Assembly: GCA_964462675.1 (NCBI GenBank)
Contig: CAYWYS010000016.1
Coordinates: forward strand, 1-61,270
Direction of reading: 5' to 3'
Source of the DNA: XN24 sp964462675
GTDB lineage: Bacteria; Pseudomonadota; Gammaproteobacteria; Steroidobacterales; XN24
Length of the DNA stretch: 61,270 bases
In this document: positions 18,736 through 29,076 of the stretch, piece by piece
Layout: every line of letters begins with the position of its first letter
How positions within the stretch are numbered: the stretch's first letter is position 1
Position numbers and translations under genes: made by a program
Notes under the pieces: generated by a model
Seen by the model: only the letters and a program-made list of their open reading frames with translations
The model's database searches: none
What the model was told of the DNA's origin: nothing

Positions 18736-19008
18736 CTAGTTTACTGCGTCCTTCAGGGCTTTGCCAGCCTTGAACCCGGGTACGCGGCTCGCCGGAATAT
18801 CGATCGCGGCGCCAGTCTTCGGGTTACGGCCCTGGCGCGCGGCGCGCGACTTCACCGAGAAACTTCCGAATCCGACGATCGCAACCTGGTCACCCTTCCT
18901 GAGCGCCCTGGTGATGGTATCCAGGACCGCATCCACCGCCTTGGTGGCATCGGCCTTCGTGAGGTCGGCAGCCGCAGCCACGGCCTCGATCAATTCGCCC
19001 TTGTTCAT
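18736..19008 (-). CDS. hupB: DNA-binding protein HU-beta
   Basis: This 90-residue nucleoid protein bends DNA non-specifically as a dimer. It starts MNKGELIEAVA and contains the family signature GFGSFSVKSRAARQGRNP, with the DNA-binding arm PKTGAAIDIPASRVPGFK. I chose the ATG at 19008, which gives the exact HU length. It lies downstream of lon and upstream of tRNA-Val, and has its own strong promoter inside the intergenic and lon 3' region. Confidence 0.96.
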   Translation of the reverse strand: MNKGELIEAVAAAADLTKADATKAVDAVLDTITRALRKGDQVAIVGFGSFSVKSRAARQGRNPKTGAAIDIPASRVPGFKAGKALKDAVN

Positions 19009-19146
19009 CAAGTTACCTTCGCAAGCTGAGTGTATGTGAACGAACCGCATTCGCGGTTCACGAATCCGCTCCTGTCGCCCGGAGCGGCAGCGCATCTCGG
19101 CGCCTTGTCCTGTTGCCTCGCGCCGCGGGCATCTGCCCTAAACTCG

Positions 19147-19170
19147 TCGGCCCGCCGGGCGGCGGGCCGA
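19147..19170 (-). promoter_or_regulatory. Stem-loop in the hupB leader
   Basis: CGGCCCGCC and GGCGGGCCG form a nine-base-pair GC stem around GGGC within the roughly 180-nt leader between the predicted hupB promoter and its ATG. There is no U-run after it, so simple termination is unlikely. A role in attenuation of lon read-through or in RNA stability is possible but unproven. Confidence 0.45.
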
Positions 19171-19197
19171 ACGGATCAGCGCCGTGGAAGGGCGAGA

Positions 19198-19226
19198 TTT
19201 ATACCAAGCGCACCTGCGCAGGTCAA
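19198..19226 (-). promoter_or_regulatory. Sigma70 promoter of hupB
   Basis: Read leftward, TTGACC (19226-19221) and TATAAA (19203-19198) are separated by 17 bp, near-ideal spacing and sequence. The site lies just past the lon stop codon and would start transcription about 180 nt before the hupB ATG. Confidence 0.75.
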
Positions 19227-19231
19227 TCAGG

Positions 19232-21661
<2,430 letters not shown>

Positions 21662-21732
21662 GGCGGGGGAATCCTTTTCAAAACGTTCGATCTGGGCGGT
21701 CCGGCTGGCGCCGGGCCCGGGTTCAGGGGGAT

Positions 21733-21759
21733 ATGGGGGCGGGTCGCAGCCATATCAAG
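21733..21759 (-). promoter_or_regulatory. Sigma32-type heat-shock promoter of lon
   Basis: Read leftward, CTTGAT (21759-21754) and CCCCAT (21738-21733) are separated by 15 bp, matching the sigma32 consensus CTTGAA-N13-17-CCCCAT. It lies about 70 bp before the lon start. The -35 box overlaps the outer two bases of the family B hairpin. Lon is a classic sigma32 target, which supports the call. Confidence 0.7.
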
Positions 21760-21809
21760 TTCGGGGTCAGATACGCATTTCTGAAGAAATGCGTATCTGA
21801 CCCCGAACT
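21758..21809. repeat. 52-bp perfect hairpin (family B, GGGGTCAGATACGCATTT)
   Basis: Two 24-bp arms starting AGTTCGGGGTCAGATACGC are exact inverted copies around the 4-nt loop TGAA. It lies between the clpX stop and the lon promoter. I know similar GGGGTCAGA palindromes from gammaproteobacterial genomes with REP-associated (RAYT) transposases, but no transposase gene is in this window. Confidence 0.92.
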
Positions 21810-21849
21810 CTGACCGTTCCGGGCGGGAAATAGTGCCCGGGAGGGGCCC

Positions 21850-23157
<1,308 letters not shown>

Positions 23158-23262
23158 GCCGTGACCTCGAAGTTATGAAAAACTGTCGGCGCCTCAGCGC
23201 GTTACCGGCGCGCCTTATATAGCACGCGGCCACCGCCCGCTGCAAAGCGAGGCCTGGGCGCA

Positions 23263-23883
23263 TCAGGCCTGCAGCGGCAGGGCTTCGCCACGCCGGCTCA
23301 GCATGCGGTCAACCAGGCCGTAGGCCACCGACTCGTCGCCGCCCATGAAGAAATCCCGGTCCGTGTCCTGCGCGACCTTCTCCTTCGGCTGGCCGGTGTG
23401 CGCCGAGAGAATCTCGTTCAGGCGATCGCGAATCTTCAGCACCTCGCGCGCATGAATGTCGATATCCGAGGCCTGGCCCTGGAAGCCGCCGAGCGGCTGG
23501 TGGATCATGATGCGGGAATGCGGCAGGCAGAAGCGCTTGCCCTTCGCGCCGCCCGCCAGCAGGATCGCGCCCATGCTCGCCGCCTGGCCGACGCAGATCG
23601 TCGAGACGTCGGGCTTGATGAACTGCATGGTGTCGTAGATCGACATGCCTGCCGTGACGACGCCGCCCGGCGAATTGATGTAAAGGTGAATGTCCTTGTC
23701 CGGGTTCTCGGACTCGAGGTACAGCAGCTGCGCCACGACGAGGTTCGCCATGTGGTCCTCGACCGGCCCCACGACGAAAATCACGCGCTCCTTGAGGAGC
23801 CGCGAGTAGATGTCGTAGGCCCGTTCGCCCCGCGCGGTCTGCTCCACCACCATCGGGACGAGATTCAAAGCCTTGGTCGTCAT
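23263..23883 (-). CDS. clpP: ATP-dependent Clp protease proteolytic subunit
   Basis: This 206-residue serine peptidase forms the tetradecameric chamber served by ClpX. The catalytic triad is Ser103 (GQAASMGAILL), His128 (SRIMIHQP) and Asp177 (DTDRDFFM), with spacing equal to E. coli ClpP. The head signature YINSPGGVVTAGM is complete. It lies between tig and clpX, the standard order. Confidence 0.97.
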   Translation of the reverse strand: MTTKALNLVPMVVEQTARGERAYDIYSRLLKERVIFVVGPVEDHMANLVVAQLLYLESENPDKDIHLYINSPGGVVTAGMSIYDTMQFIKPDVSTICVGQAASMGAILLAGGAKGKRFCLPHSRIMIHQPLGGFQGQASDIDIHAREVLKIRDRLNEILSAHTGQPKEKVAQDTDRDFFMGGDESVAYGLVDRMLSRRGEALPLQA

Positions 23884-23960
23884 GCCTGTTCTCCGCTGCC
23901 GCGTCGCGGCCTCTGCCTACAAGTATCCGAACCGGCCAGCGCGTGCAAGCACGCCCGGCC

Positions 23961-25268
23961 TCAGGTATTTTCGCGATCCATCAGCGCGCTGAAACTTATG
24001 GGTTTTTCGCTGATATTCGCGCGCTCCAGCAACCAGTCCACGACCTGCTCCTCGAGCACCGAGGTCTCCACCTGGGACATCAGCTCGGGATTCTTCCGAT
24101 AGACCCGGACGACCTCCTCGACGTTGCCGTAGCCCTCGCCGATCTCGTGCAGGCGCTGTTGCACCTTCGATGCATCGACGCGGAGCTCGTTGCGGCGCAC
24201 GATCTCGCCGATCAACAGGCCGAGCGCAACGCGAAAGCGCGCCGCCGATTCGAACAGCTCGCGCGGCGGCAGCTCGGCGGCCTGTCCCTCGACCGCATTG
24301 GGGTTCATGCGGCGGGCCATGTCCTGTCGCAGGCTCTGGATCTCCTGCTCCAGCAGTCCGGCGGGCAGGTCGACGGTGTTGGCGGCGACCAGCTTGTCGA
24401 GCAGCTGCCGCTTGACGAGCTCGCGAACGCGCTGCGCCATCTCGGCGTGCATGTTGTCCTCGACCTCGGCGCGCAGGCGCTCCACCCCGCCTTCCTCGAT
24501 GCCGAAGGAGCGACAGAAGTCCTCGTCCACGTCCGGCAGGTGCGGTTCCTCGACCTTGCGGGCGGTGACCTTGAAATGCGCGGTCTTGCCGGCGACATCC
24601 TCTGACCCGTAGTCGGCCGGGAACACGACCTCGATGCTGCGCTCCTCGCCGGCCGAGATGCCGCCGAGCCCGGCCTCGAAGTCCTTCAGCATGCGGCCCG
24701 CGCCGAGCACCACGGCAACATCGTTGCCGGCGCCGCCGCGGAACGGCTCGCCGTCGATCTTGCCGTCGAAGTCGATGGTCACGCGATCGCCCTCGCGGGC
24801 CGCGCGCTCGGTCACGTGCCAGTGGCCGCGCTGGGCGCGCAGCTTCTCGATCATGGCGTCCACGTCCGCGGCGCCGATCTCGGCCGTCGGCTGCTCGACC
24901 TCGATGCCCTCGTGGCCCTTGAGCTCAATCTCCGGAAATACCTCGAACACGGCCGTGAAGCTCAGATCCTCACCCTGCGCGGCGTTATGGCTCTCGATGC
25001 GCGGATTGCCGACGGGCCGCAGCTGGCGCTCCATGATCGCCTCGATCCAGCTGCTGCGCAGCAGCTCGGTGACCACGTCCTCGCGCACCTGCGCGCCGTA
25101 CTGCTGGCGGATGACCTTCAACGGCGCCTTGCCGGGCCGGAAGCCCTTGATCCGGGCCTTGCGGCTCATGTCCTTGAGGCGCTTGTCAATCTCGCTCTCG
25201 ACGCGCTCGGCCGGCACTTCGACCTTCATGCGCCGCTCGAGCCCCTGGGTGGACTCCACGGAAACCAT
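23961..25268 (-). CDS. tig: Trigger factor (ribosome-associated chaperone)
   Basis: This 435-residue chaperone binds near the ribosomal exit tunnel and holds nascent chains. The ribosome-binding loop GFRPGKAPLKVI is at about residue 44. The FKBP-type isomerase domain spans about 150-245 (EGDRVTIDFDGKIDGEPF), and a helical C-terminal domain follows. I chose the ATG at 25268, preceded by AGAGGAA; an upstream in-frame start at 25328 would run into a GC hairpin. It heads the tig-clpP-clpX-lon block. Confidence 0.96.
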   Translation of the reverse strand: MVSVESTQGLERRMKVEVPAERVESEIDKRLKDMSRKARIKGFRPGKAPLKVIRQQYGAQVREDVVTELLRSSWIEAIMERQLRPVGNPRIESHNAAQGEDLSFTAVFEVFPEIELKGHEGIEVEQPTAEIGAADVDAMIEKLRAQRGHWHVTERAAREGDRVTIDFDGKIDGEPFRGGAGNDVAVVLGAGRMLKDFEAGLGGISAGEERSIEVVFPADYGSEDVAGKTAHFKVTARKVEEPHLPDVDEDFCRSFGIEEGGVERLRAEVEDNMHAEMAQRVRELVKRQLLDKLVAANTVDLPAGLLEQEIQSLRQDMARRMNPNAVEGQAAELPPRELFESAARFRVALGLLIGEIVRRNELRVDASKVQQRLHEIGEGYGNVEEVVRVYRKNPELMSQVETSVLEEQVVDWLLERANISEKPISFSALMDRENT

Positions 25269-25297
25269 CACTGTGTCGTTCCTCTTAGCTAGATCCT

Positions 25298-25319
25298 GCG
25301 CCGCGACTGCTCGCGGCGC
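25298..25319 (-). promoter_or_regulatory. GC stem-loop in the tig leader
   Basis: GCGCCGCGA and TCGCGGCGC form a perfect nine-base-pair stem with a 4-nt loop, 30 bp before the tig start and about 35 bp after tRNA-Leu. No U-run follows on the leftward strand. It may mark the 3' boundary of the tRNA transcript or protect the tig mRNA. Confidence 0.5.
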
Positions 25320-25353
25320 GCCAGGCATACCCGTTCGGGCGGAGTCCGGAAGC

Positions 25354-25442
25354 TGGTGCGAAAGGAGAGACTCGAACTCTCACGGGGGATCAACCCCACC
25401 GGGACCTAAACCCGGCGCGTCTACCAGTTCCGCCACTTTCGC
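25354..25442 (-). tRNA. tRNA-Leu(TAG)
   Basis: This 89-nt class II tRNA has acceptor GCGAAAG, a long variable arm (GTGGGGTTGATCCCCC) and encoded ACCA. The anticodon loop TTTAGGT gives UAG, for leucine. It is the last of the five leftward tRNA genes and is cut off from tRNA-Lys by a terminator and a family A palindrome. Confidence 0.97.
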
Positions 25443-25495
25443 GCTTGGGACCGGGACTGCCGGATCCGGCCGCGCTCGCGCCAGACCAGCCCAAT

Positions 25496-25501
25496 AGTAT
25501 A
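25496..25501 (-). promoter_or_regulatory. Possible -10 box for tRNA-Leu
   Basis: TATACT read leftward lies about 54 bp before tRNA-Leu and next to the family A palindrome. Because a terminator separates tRNA-Lys from tRNA-Leu, a promoter is expected here. The -35 region would fall inside the palindrome and matches consensus poorly, so this is tentative. Confidence 0.3.
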
Positions 25502-25503
25502 CA

Positions 25504-25543
25504 GGGGGACACTGCTAAATAGGCCCTTTTAGCAGTGTCCCCC
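25504..25543. repeat. Dispersed palindrome, family A copy 2
   Basis: GGGGGACACTGCTAAA and TTTTAGCAGTGTCCCCC flank a short centre with GGCC. It is inserted between tRNA-Leu and the terminator of tRNA-Lys. Confidence 0.93.
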
Positions 25544-25554
25544 TGCCGCAAAAG

Positions 25555-25580
25555 GCGAGACCGCCTTGCGGCGGTCTCGC
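25555..25580 (-). terminator. Intrinsic terminator after tRNA-Lys
   Basis: Read leftward, an 11-bp stem (GCGAGACCGCC / GGCGGTCTCGC) with a GCAA loop is followed by CTTTT. It begins 12 bases after the 3' end of tRNA-Lys and is a good rho-independent terminator for the Pro-Arg-His-Lys tRNA transcript. Confidence 0.8.
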
Positions 25581-25591
25581 TGGGGCCGAAA

Positions 25592-25667
25592 TGGTGGGCC
25601 GCGAAGGAATCGAACCTTCAACCTGCGGATTAAGAGTCCGTTGCTCTGCCAATTGAGCTAGCGGCCC
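25592..25667 (-). tRNA. tRNA-Lys(CTT)
   Basis: This 76-nt cloverleaf has acceptor GGGCCGC paired with GCGGCCC, discriminator A and encoded CCA. The anticodon loop CTCTTAA gives CUU, for lysine. Confidence 0.97.
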
Positions 25668-25755
25668 GGTGCCTGCATCGCCTGAAACCAGGCAGGCGAG
25701 AAATTTTGGCGATGCGGCCGCCCTTTGTAAAGGATTGCGTCCGCAGGCCTGAATT

Positions 25756-25832
25756 TGGGGTGGACGATGGGACTCGAACCCACGACGACCGGAATCACAA
25801 TCCGGGGCTCTACCAACTGAGCTACGCCCACC
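25756..25832 (-). tRNA. tRNA-His(GTG)
   Basis: This 77-nt gene has anticodon loop TTGTGAT, giving GUG for histidine. The extra 5' G opposite discriminator C, the identity element of tRNA-His, is encoded at 25832. CCA is encoded at 25756-25758. Confidence 0.96.
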
Positions 25833-25870
25833 ATTTGAAAGCGTCGAATTGTAACCCGGAACGTTGGAAA

Positions 25871-26342
25871 TGGCGCGCCCGGCAGGACTCGAACCTGCAA
25901 CCGTCGGCTTAGCGTACCAGCTACCGCTTTCGCGGCCCCGCTACCAAACGGGTTTGTGGTCTGGACTATCCCTTCGCCATCTCAGGCGCCGCACGTCTAG
26001 TCTCTACGGAGCCCTGCGGAAGTCAGCCGCAAAGTTGACCTTGCGCGACTGGCCGTTCCCGGGCGCTCTTACCCTCAGCGATACATTCGAACCGAACTCA
26101 CGAGGATCGACGTAGCTGAGCCTTCAGAACGCCCAGATCACCCTTGTCCTTGGTGTGATGAGCCGACCCCATCATCCAAGCCTACACCGTCGGTCGAGTA
26201 ATCTGCAGGTTTCCACGGGATTGCCATCAGCACTACCTGTTAAGGTTTCCCCGTTATGGTGCGATCCACTGCGACAGTTCTGTTTCCCGCCGCAGGCTCC
26301 TCACTCAAAGGCCGATGCTCTATCCGGTTGAGCTACGGGCGC
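25871..26342 (-). tRNA. tRNA-Arg(TCT), interrupted by a group I intron
   Basis: The gene is split. The 5' exon (26342-26308, 35 nt) has acceptor GCGCCCG, D arm and anticodon stem TCGGC ending CTT. The 3' exon (25912-25871, 42 nt) starts CTAA, completes stem GCCGA, then variable loop, T arm, acceptor and encoded CCA. Joining gives a 77-nt tRNA with loop CTTCTAA, anticodon UCU, arginine. The break falls between anticodon positions 34 and 35. Outside the intron the tRNA is a normal cloverleaf. It belongs to the Pro-Arg-His-Lys transcript. Confidence 0.9.
25913..26307 (-). ncRNA. Group I self-splicing intron in tRNA-Arg(UCU)
   Basis: This 395-nt insert has group I hallmarks. P1: the 5' exon end CCUU pairs with intron GAGG (26302-26299), with a U.G wobble exactly at the 5' splice site. 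P7: GAGACTAGACG (26004-25994) pairs with GATAGTCC in 25972-25958. A P9-like CCGC-GAAA-GCGG hairpin (25935-25924) precedes the end. The intron's last base is G at 25913, as required. No homing-endonuclease frame of meaningful length is present. By location and size it resembles the IC3 tRNA introns of cyanobacteria, Azoarcus and Agrobacterium; the subgroup is inference. Confidence 0.85.
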
Positions 26343-26383
26343 ATCTATTCAACTCGTTTAACCAACCCCTCTTGCGGAAAATG

Positions 26384-26460
26384 TGGTCGGGGCAGAGGGA
26401 TTCGAACCCCCGACCTTCTGCTCCCAAAGCAGACGCGCTACCAGACTGCGCTATGCCCCG
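26384..26460 (-). tRNA. tRNA-Pro(TGG)
   Basis: This 77-nt cloverleaf has acceptor CGGGGCA, anticodon loop read from CTTTGGGAG as UGG for proline, and encoded CCA. It is the promoter-proximal gene of the leftward tRNA cluster. Confidence 0.97.
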
Positions 26461-26473
26461 GCAAGGGCAGCGA

Positions 26474-26502
26474 ATAATACGCTCGACCCACAGGTGCGTC
26501 AA
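26474..26502 (-). promoter_or_regulatory. Sigma70 promoter of the tRNA cluster
   Basis: Read leftward, TTGACG (26502-26497) and TATTAT (26479-26474) are separated by 17 bp. The -10 box is 13 bp before tRNA-Pro and is followed by a GC-rich discriminator (GCTGCCC), as in stringently controlled stable-RNA promoters. Confidence 0.8.
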
Positions 26503-26583
26503 CGCGGGAAAACCCGGTTTTTCTTGTTCGCTCCGATGCTTGCGTGCGACAATCCGGGCCCTTCCAACGCGGGGGCGGCACTC

Positions 26584-27438
26584 GTGGCGGCGCAACTGAT
26601 CGATGGGCGGCAGGTCGCCGCCGACATCCAGCGAGAGCTCCGGGCGCGGATCGAGAACCGCGTCGCCGCCGGGCGCAGGCGTCCCGGCCTGGCCGTGGTC
26701 ATGGTCGGCGAGGACCCCGCCTCCGCGATCTATGTGCGCAACAAGCGCAAGGCCTGCGAGGACGCCGGCATCCGCTCGGTGGCCTACGACCTGCCGACCG
26801 ACACCGGCCAGGAGGCGCTCGACGCATTGATCGCCGGGCTCAACGAGGACCCGACGATCGACGGCATCCTCGTCCAGCTGCCGCTGCCGGCGCAGCTCGA
26901 TGCCCGCCGGGTCATCGAGGCGGTCGACCCGGCCAAGGACGTCGACGGCTTCCATCCCTACAACATCGGCCGCCTGGCGCAGCGCATCCCGCTGTTGCGA
27001 CCCTGCACGCCGGCCGGCGTCATGCGGCTGTTGCAGGCCTACGACATTCCGGTGCGCGGCCACAATGCCGTGGTCATCGGCGCCTCAAACATCGTCGGCC
27101 GGCCGATGGCGCTCGAGCTGTTGCTCGCCGGCGCGACCACGACCATCTGCCATCGCTTCACCCGCGACCTCGCCGCCGAGCTGGCGCGGGCCGAGATCGT
27201 CGTGGTCGCCGTCGGCAAGCCTGGCCTGGTGCGCGGCGAATGGATCCTTCCCGGCGCCACGGTCATCGACGTCGGCATGAATCGCCTGCCGGACGGCCGG
27301 CTGTGCGGCGACGTGGAGTTCGACGCAGCGGTCGAGCGCGCCGCGTGGATCACGCCGGTGCCGGGCGGCGTCGGCCCGATGACGGTCGCGATGCTGATGA
27401 AGAACACGCTGGACGCGGCGGTGCGGCGGGATCCTTGA
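26584..27438 (+). CDS. folD: Methylenetetrahydrofolate dehydrogenase / cyclohydrolase FolD
   Basis: This bifunctional enzyme of 284 residues interconverts methylene-, methenyl- and 10-formyl-tetrahydrofolate. Signature regions are GEDPASAIYVRNKRKACEDA with the catalytic Lys, DGILVQLPLP, DPAKDVDGFHPYNIGRL and the NADP-binding VVIGASNIVGRPMA, then PVPGGVGPMTVAMLM. I chose the GTG at 26584 preceded by GGGGG, which gives the standard length; an in-frame ATG at 26536 lacks a ribosome-binding site. It is divergent from the tRNA cluster, an arrangement shared with Pseudomonas. Confidence 0.94.
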   Translation: MAAQLIDGRQVAADIQRELRARIENRVAAGRRRPGLAVVMVGEDPASAIYVRNKRKACEDAGIRSVAYDLPTDTGQEALDALIAGLNEDPTIDGILVQLPLPAQLDARRVIEAVDPAKDVDGFHPYNIGRLAQRIPLLRPCTPAGVMRLLQAYDIPVRGHNAVVIGASNIVGRPMALELLLAGATTTICHRFTRDLAAELARAEIVVVAVGKPGLVRGEWILPGATVIDVGMNRLPDGRLCGDVEFDAAVERAAWITPVPGGVGPMTVAMLMKNTLDAAVRRDP

Positions 27439-27486
27439 CGCGGAGACGCGGAGACGCAGAGGCGCAGAGGCGCGGAGGCGCGGAGT
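27437..27486. repeat. Family D block (GCGGAGACGCAGAGGC type)
   Basis: About six 8-bp units of the form GCGGAGAC / GCAGAGGC start inside the folD stop codon and run to 27486. It is the reverse-strand form of the CTCTGCGT block at the start of the window. A family C palindrome follows 34 bp later. Confidence 0.85.
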
Positions 27487-27519
27487 GATCTATTGGCGAC
27501 GCGGCAGCGGGGCCGGGAT

Positions 27520-27573
27520 GTCATAGGCCCGCTGAGCGAGATAAAGATTTCCCGAGCGCAGCGGGCCTATGAC
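27520..27573. repeat. Family C palindrome with asymmetric core, copy 1
   Basis: GTCATAGGCCCGCTG (27520-27534) and CAGCGGGCCTATGAC (27559-27573) are perfect 15-bp inverted arms around the 24-nt core AGCGAGATAAAGATTTCCCG+AGCG. It is followed by GGCACGGCTTCGCGGTCGAT, resembling the family E unit. No gene lies in the 190-bp gap between folD and cysS. Confidence 0.93.
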
Positions 27574-27628
27574 GGCACGGCTTCGCGGTCGATTAGTGAC
27601 CCACGGCAGCACAGACTTCCGCCGTTGG

Positions 27629-29065
27629 TCAGGTGCTCCGCCAGGTCGTGCCTCCCGGGCCGTCCTCCAGCACGATGCCCGCCGCGGCCAACTCGTCGCG
27701 GATGCGATCGGCCTCGGCGAAGTCCTTGCGCTTGCGCGCCTGCGTACGGGCTTCAATTCTTGCGTCGATCTCATGCTCACAGAGCGGGATCGCAGCTGGC
27801 TGACCCGCCTCTGCGCGAGCCTCCACGCCGGCCGGCGTGGCGACCACATCTTTCTTCAGCCAAGCGTCAGGGTCGGCCTGCGCGATGCCGAGCACGCCGG
27901 CGATGCTGCGCAGCGTGGCCGCCAGGCTCATCGCGGCCGCCTCGTCGCCACCTGTCTTTGCCCTGTTCAGCGCGCCTGCCAGTTGCTGCAGCAACGCCAG
28001 CGCCTCGGCCGTGTTGAAATCGTCATCCATGACCGCACGAAAGCGCGCGACCCAGGCTTCGTCGACGCGGCCGCCCGGCGGGATGTTGCGCAATGCAGTG
28101 TAGATCCGCGCCAGCGAAGCGCGCGCCTGGTCGAGATTCTGCTCGGTGTAGTTCAGCGGGCTGCGGTAGTGACTCGACAGCACGAAGTAGCGAATCGCCT
28201 CCGCCGGGTACCGCTGCAGCACCTCGCGGATCGTGAAGAAGTTGCCGAGCGACTTCGACATCTTCTCCTCGTCCACGCGCACGAAGCCGTTGTGCATCCA
28301 GTAGTTGACGAACTTCGCGCCGGTCGCGCCGCAGCTCTGCGCGATCTCGTTTTCATGGTGCGGGAACTTCAGGTCGAGGCCGCCGCCGTGGATGTCGAAA
28401 TGCTCGCCGAGAATCTCCGTGGACATCACCGAGCACTCGATGTGCCAGCCGGGCCGGCCGGGGCCCCATGGCGAGTCCCACGCGGGCTCGCCCGGCTTGG
28501 CCGCCTTCCACAGGACGAAATCCAGCGGGTCGCCCTTGGCCTCGTCGATCTCGACGCGCGCGCCGGCGCGCAGGTCGGCGAGGCGTTTGCCTGACAGCTT
28601 GCCGTAGTCCGGGAAACTTGCGACGCGGTAATAGACGTCGCCGTTGGCGGCGGCGTAGGCGTGCCCGCGCTCGATCAGCGCCTGGATCATGTGCTGGATC
28701 TTCGCGTTGTCCGTGTACTCCGTCGCCCGCGGCTCATGATCGGCCGGCAGGATACCGATGGCCGCGAAATCCTCGTTCATCGCGTCGATGTAGCGCTGCG
28801 TCAGTGTCTGCAGGGTCTCGCCGTTCTCGGCCGCGCGCTTGATGATCTTGTCGTCGATGTCGGTGATGTTGCGCACGAACGTCACCTGGTAGCCCGACCA
28901 GCGCAGGTAGCGCGCCACGACGTCGAACACCACGTGTGCGCGCGCGTGGCCGATGTGGCAGAAGTCGTACACCGTCATGCCGCAGGCATACATCCGCACT
29001 TTGCCCGGCTCGATGGGCTTGAACTCTTCCTTGGCGCCGGTCAGCGAATTGTGGATGACGAGCAT
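27629..29065 (-). CDS. cysS: Cysteinyl-tRNA synthetase
   Basis: This class I synthetase of 478 residues charges tRNA-Cys. The HIGH motif is in DFCHIGHARAH with zinc-binding Cys nearby (YACGMTVYD), further zinc ligands appear in WHIECSVMS and PHHENEIAQS, and EKMSKSLGNFF is the KMSKS loop. The C-terminal DALR-type domain ends in RKDFAEADRIRDELAAAGI. It is 11 bp downstream of gltX on the same strand. The folD-cysS neighbourhood matches Pseudomonas. Confidence 0.96.
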   Translation of the reverse strand: MLVIHNSLTGAKEEFKPIEPGKVRMYACGMTVYDFCHIGHARAHVVFDVVARYLRWSGYQVTFVRNITDIDDKIIKRAAENGETLQTLTQRYIDAMNEDFAAIGILPADHEPRATEYTDNAKIQHMIQALIERGHAYAAANGDVYYRVASFPDYGKLSGKRLADLRAGARVEIDEAKGDPLDFVLWKAAKPGEPAWDSPWGPGRPGWHIECSVMSTEILGEHFDIHGGGLDLKFPHHENEIAQSCGATGAKFVNYWMHNGFVRVDEEKMSKSLGNFFTIREVLQRYPAEAIRYFVLSSHYRSPLNYTEQNLDQARASLARIYTALRNIPPGGRVDEAWVARFRAVMDDDFNTAEALALLQQLAGALNRAKTGGDEAAAMSLAATLRSIAGVLGIAQADPDAWLKKDVVATPAGVEARAEAGQPAAIPLCEHEIDARIEARTQARKRKDFAEADRIRDELAAAGIVLEDGPGGTTWRST

Positions 29066-29076
29066 GGCGTCCCTTG

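Noticed and set aside
25864..26115. A small protein or homing endonuclease within the tRNA intron
   Set aside because: The frame is under 85 codons, starts in the tRNA exon, runs antisense to the intron, and has no LAGLIDADG, GIY-YIG or HNH motif.
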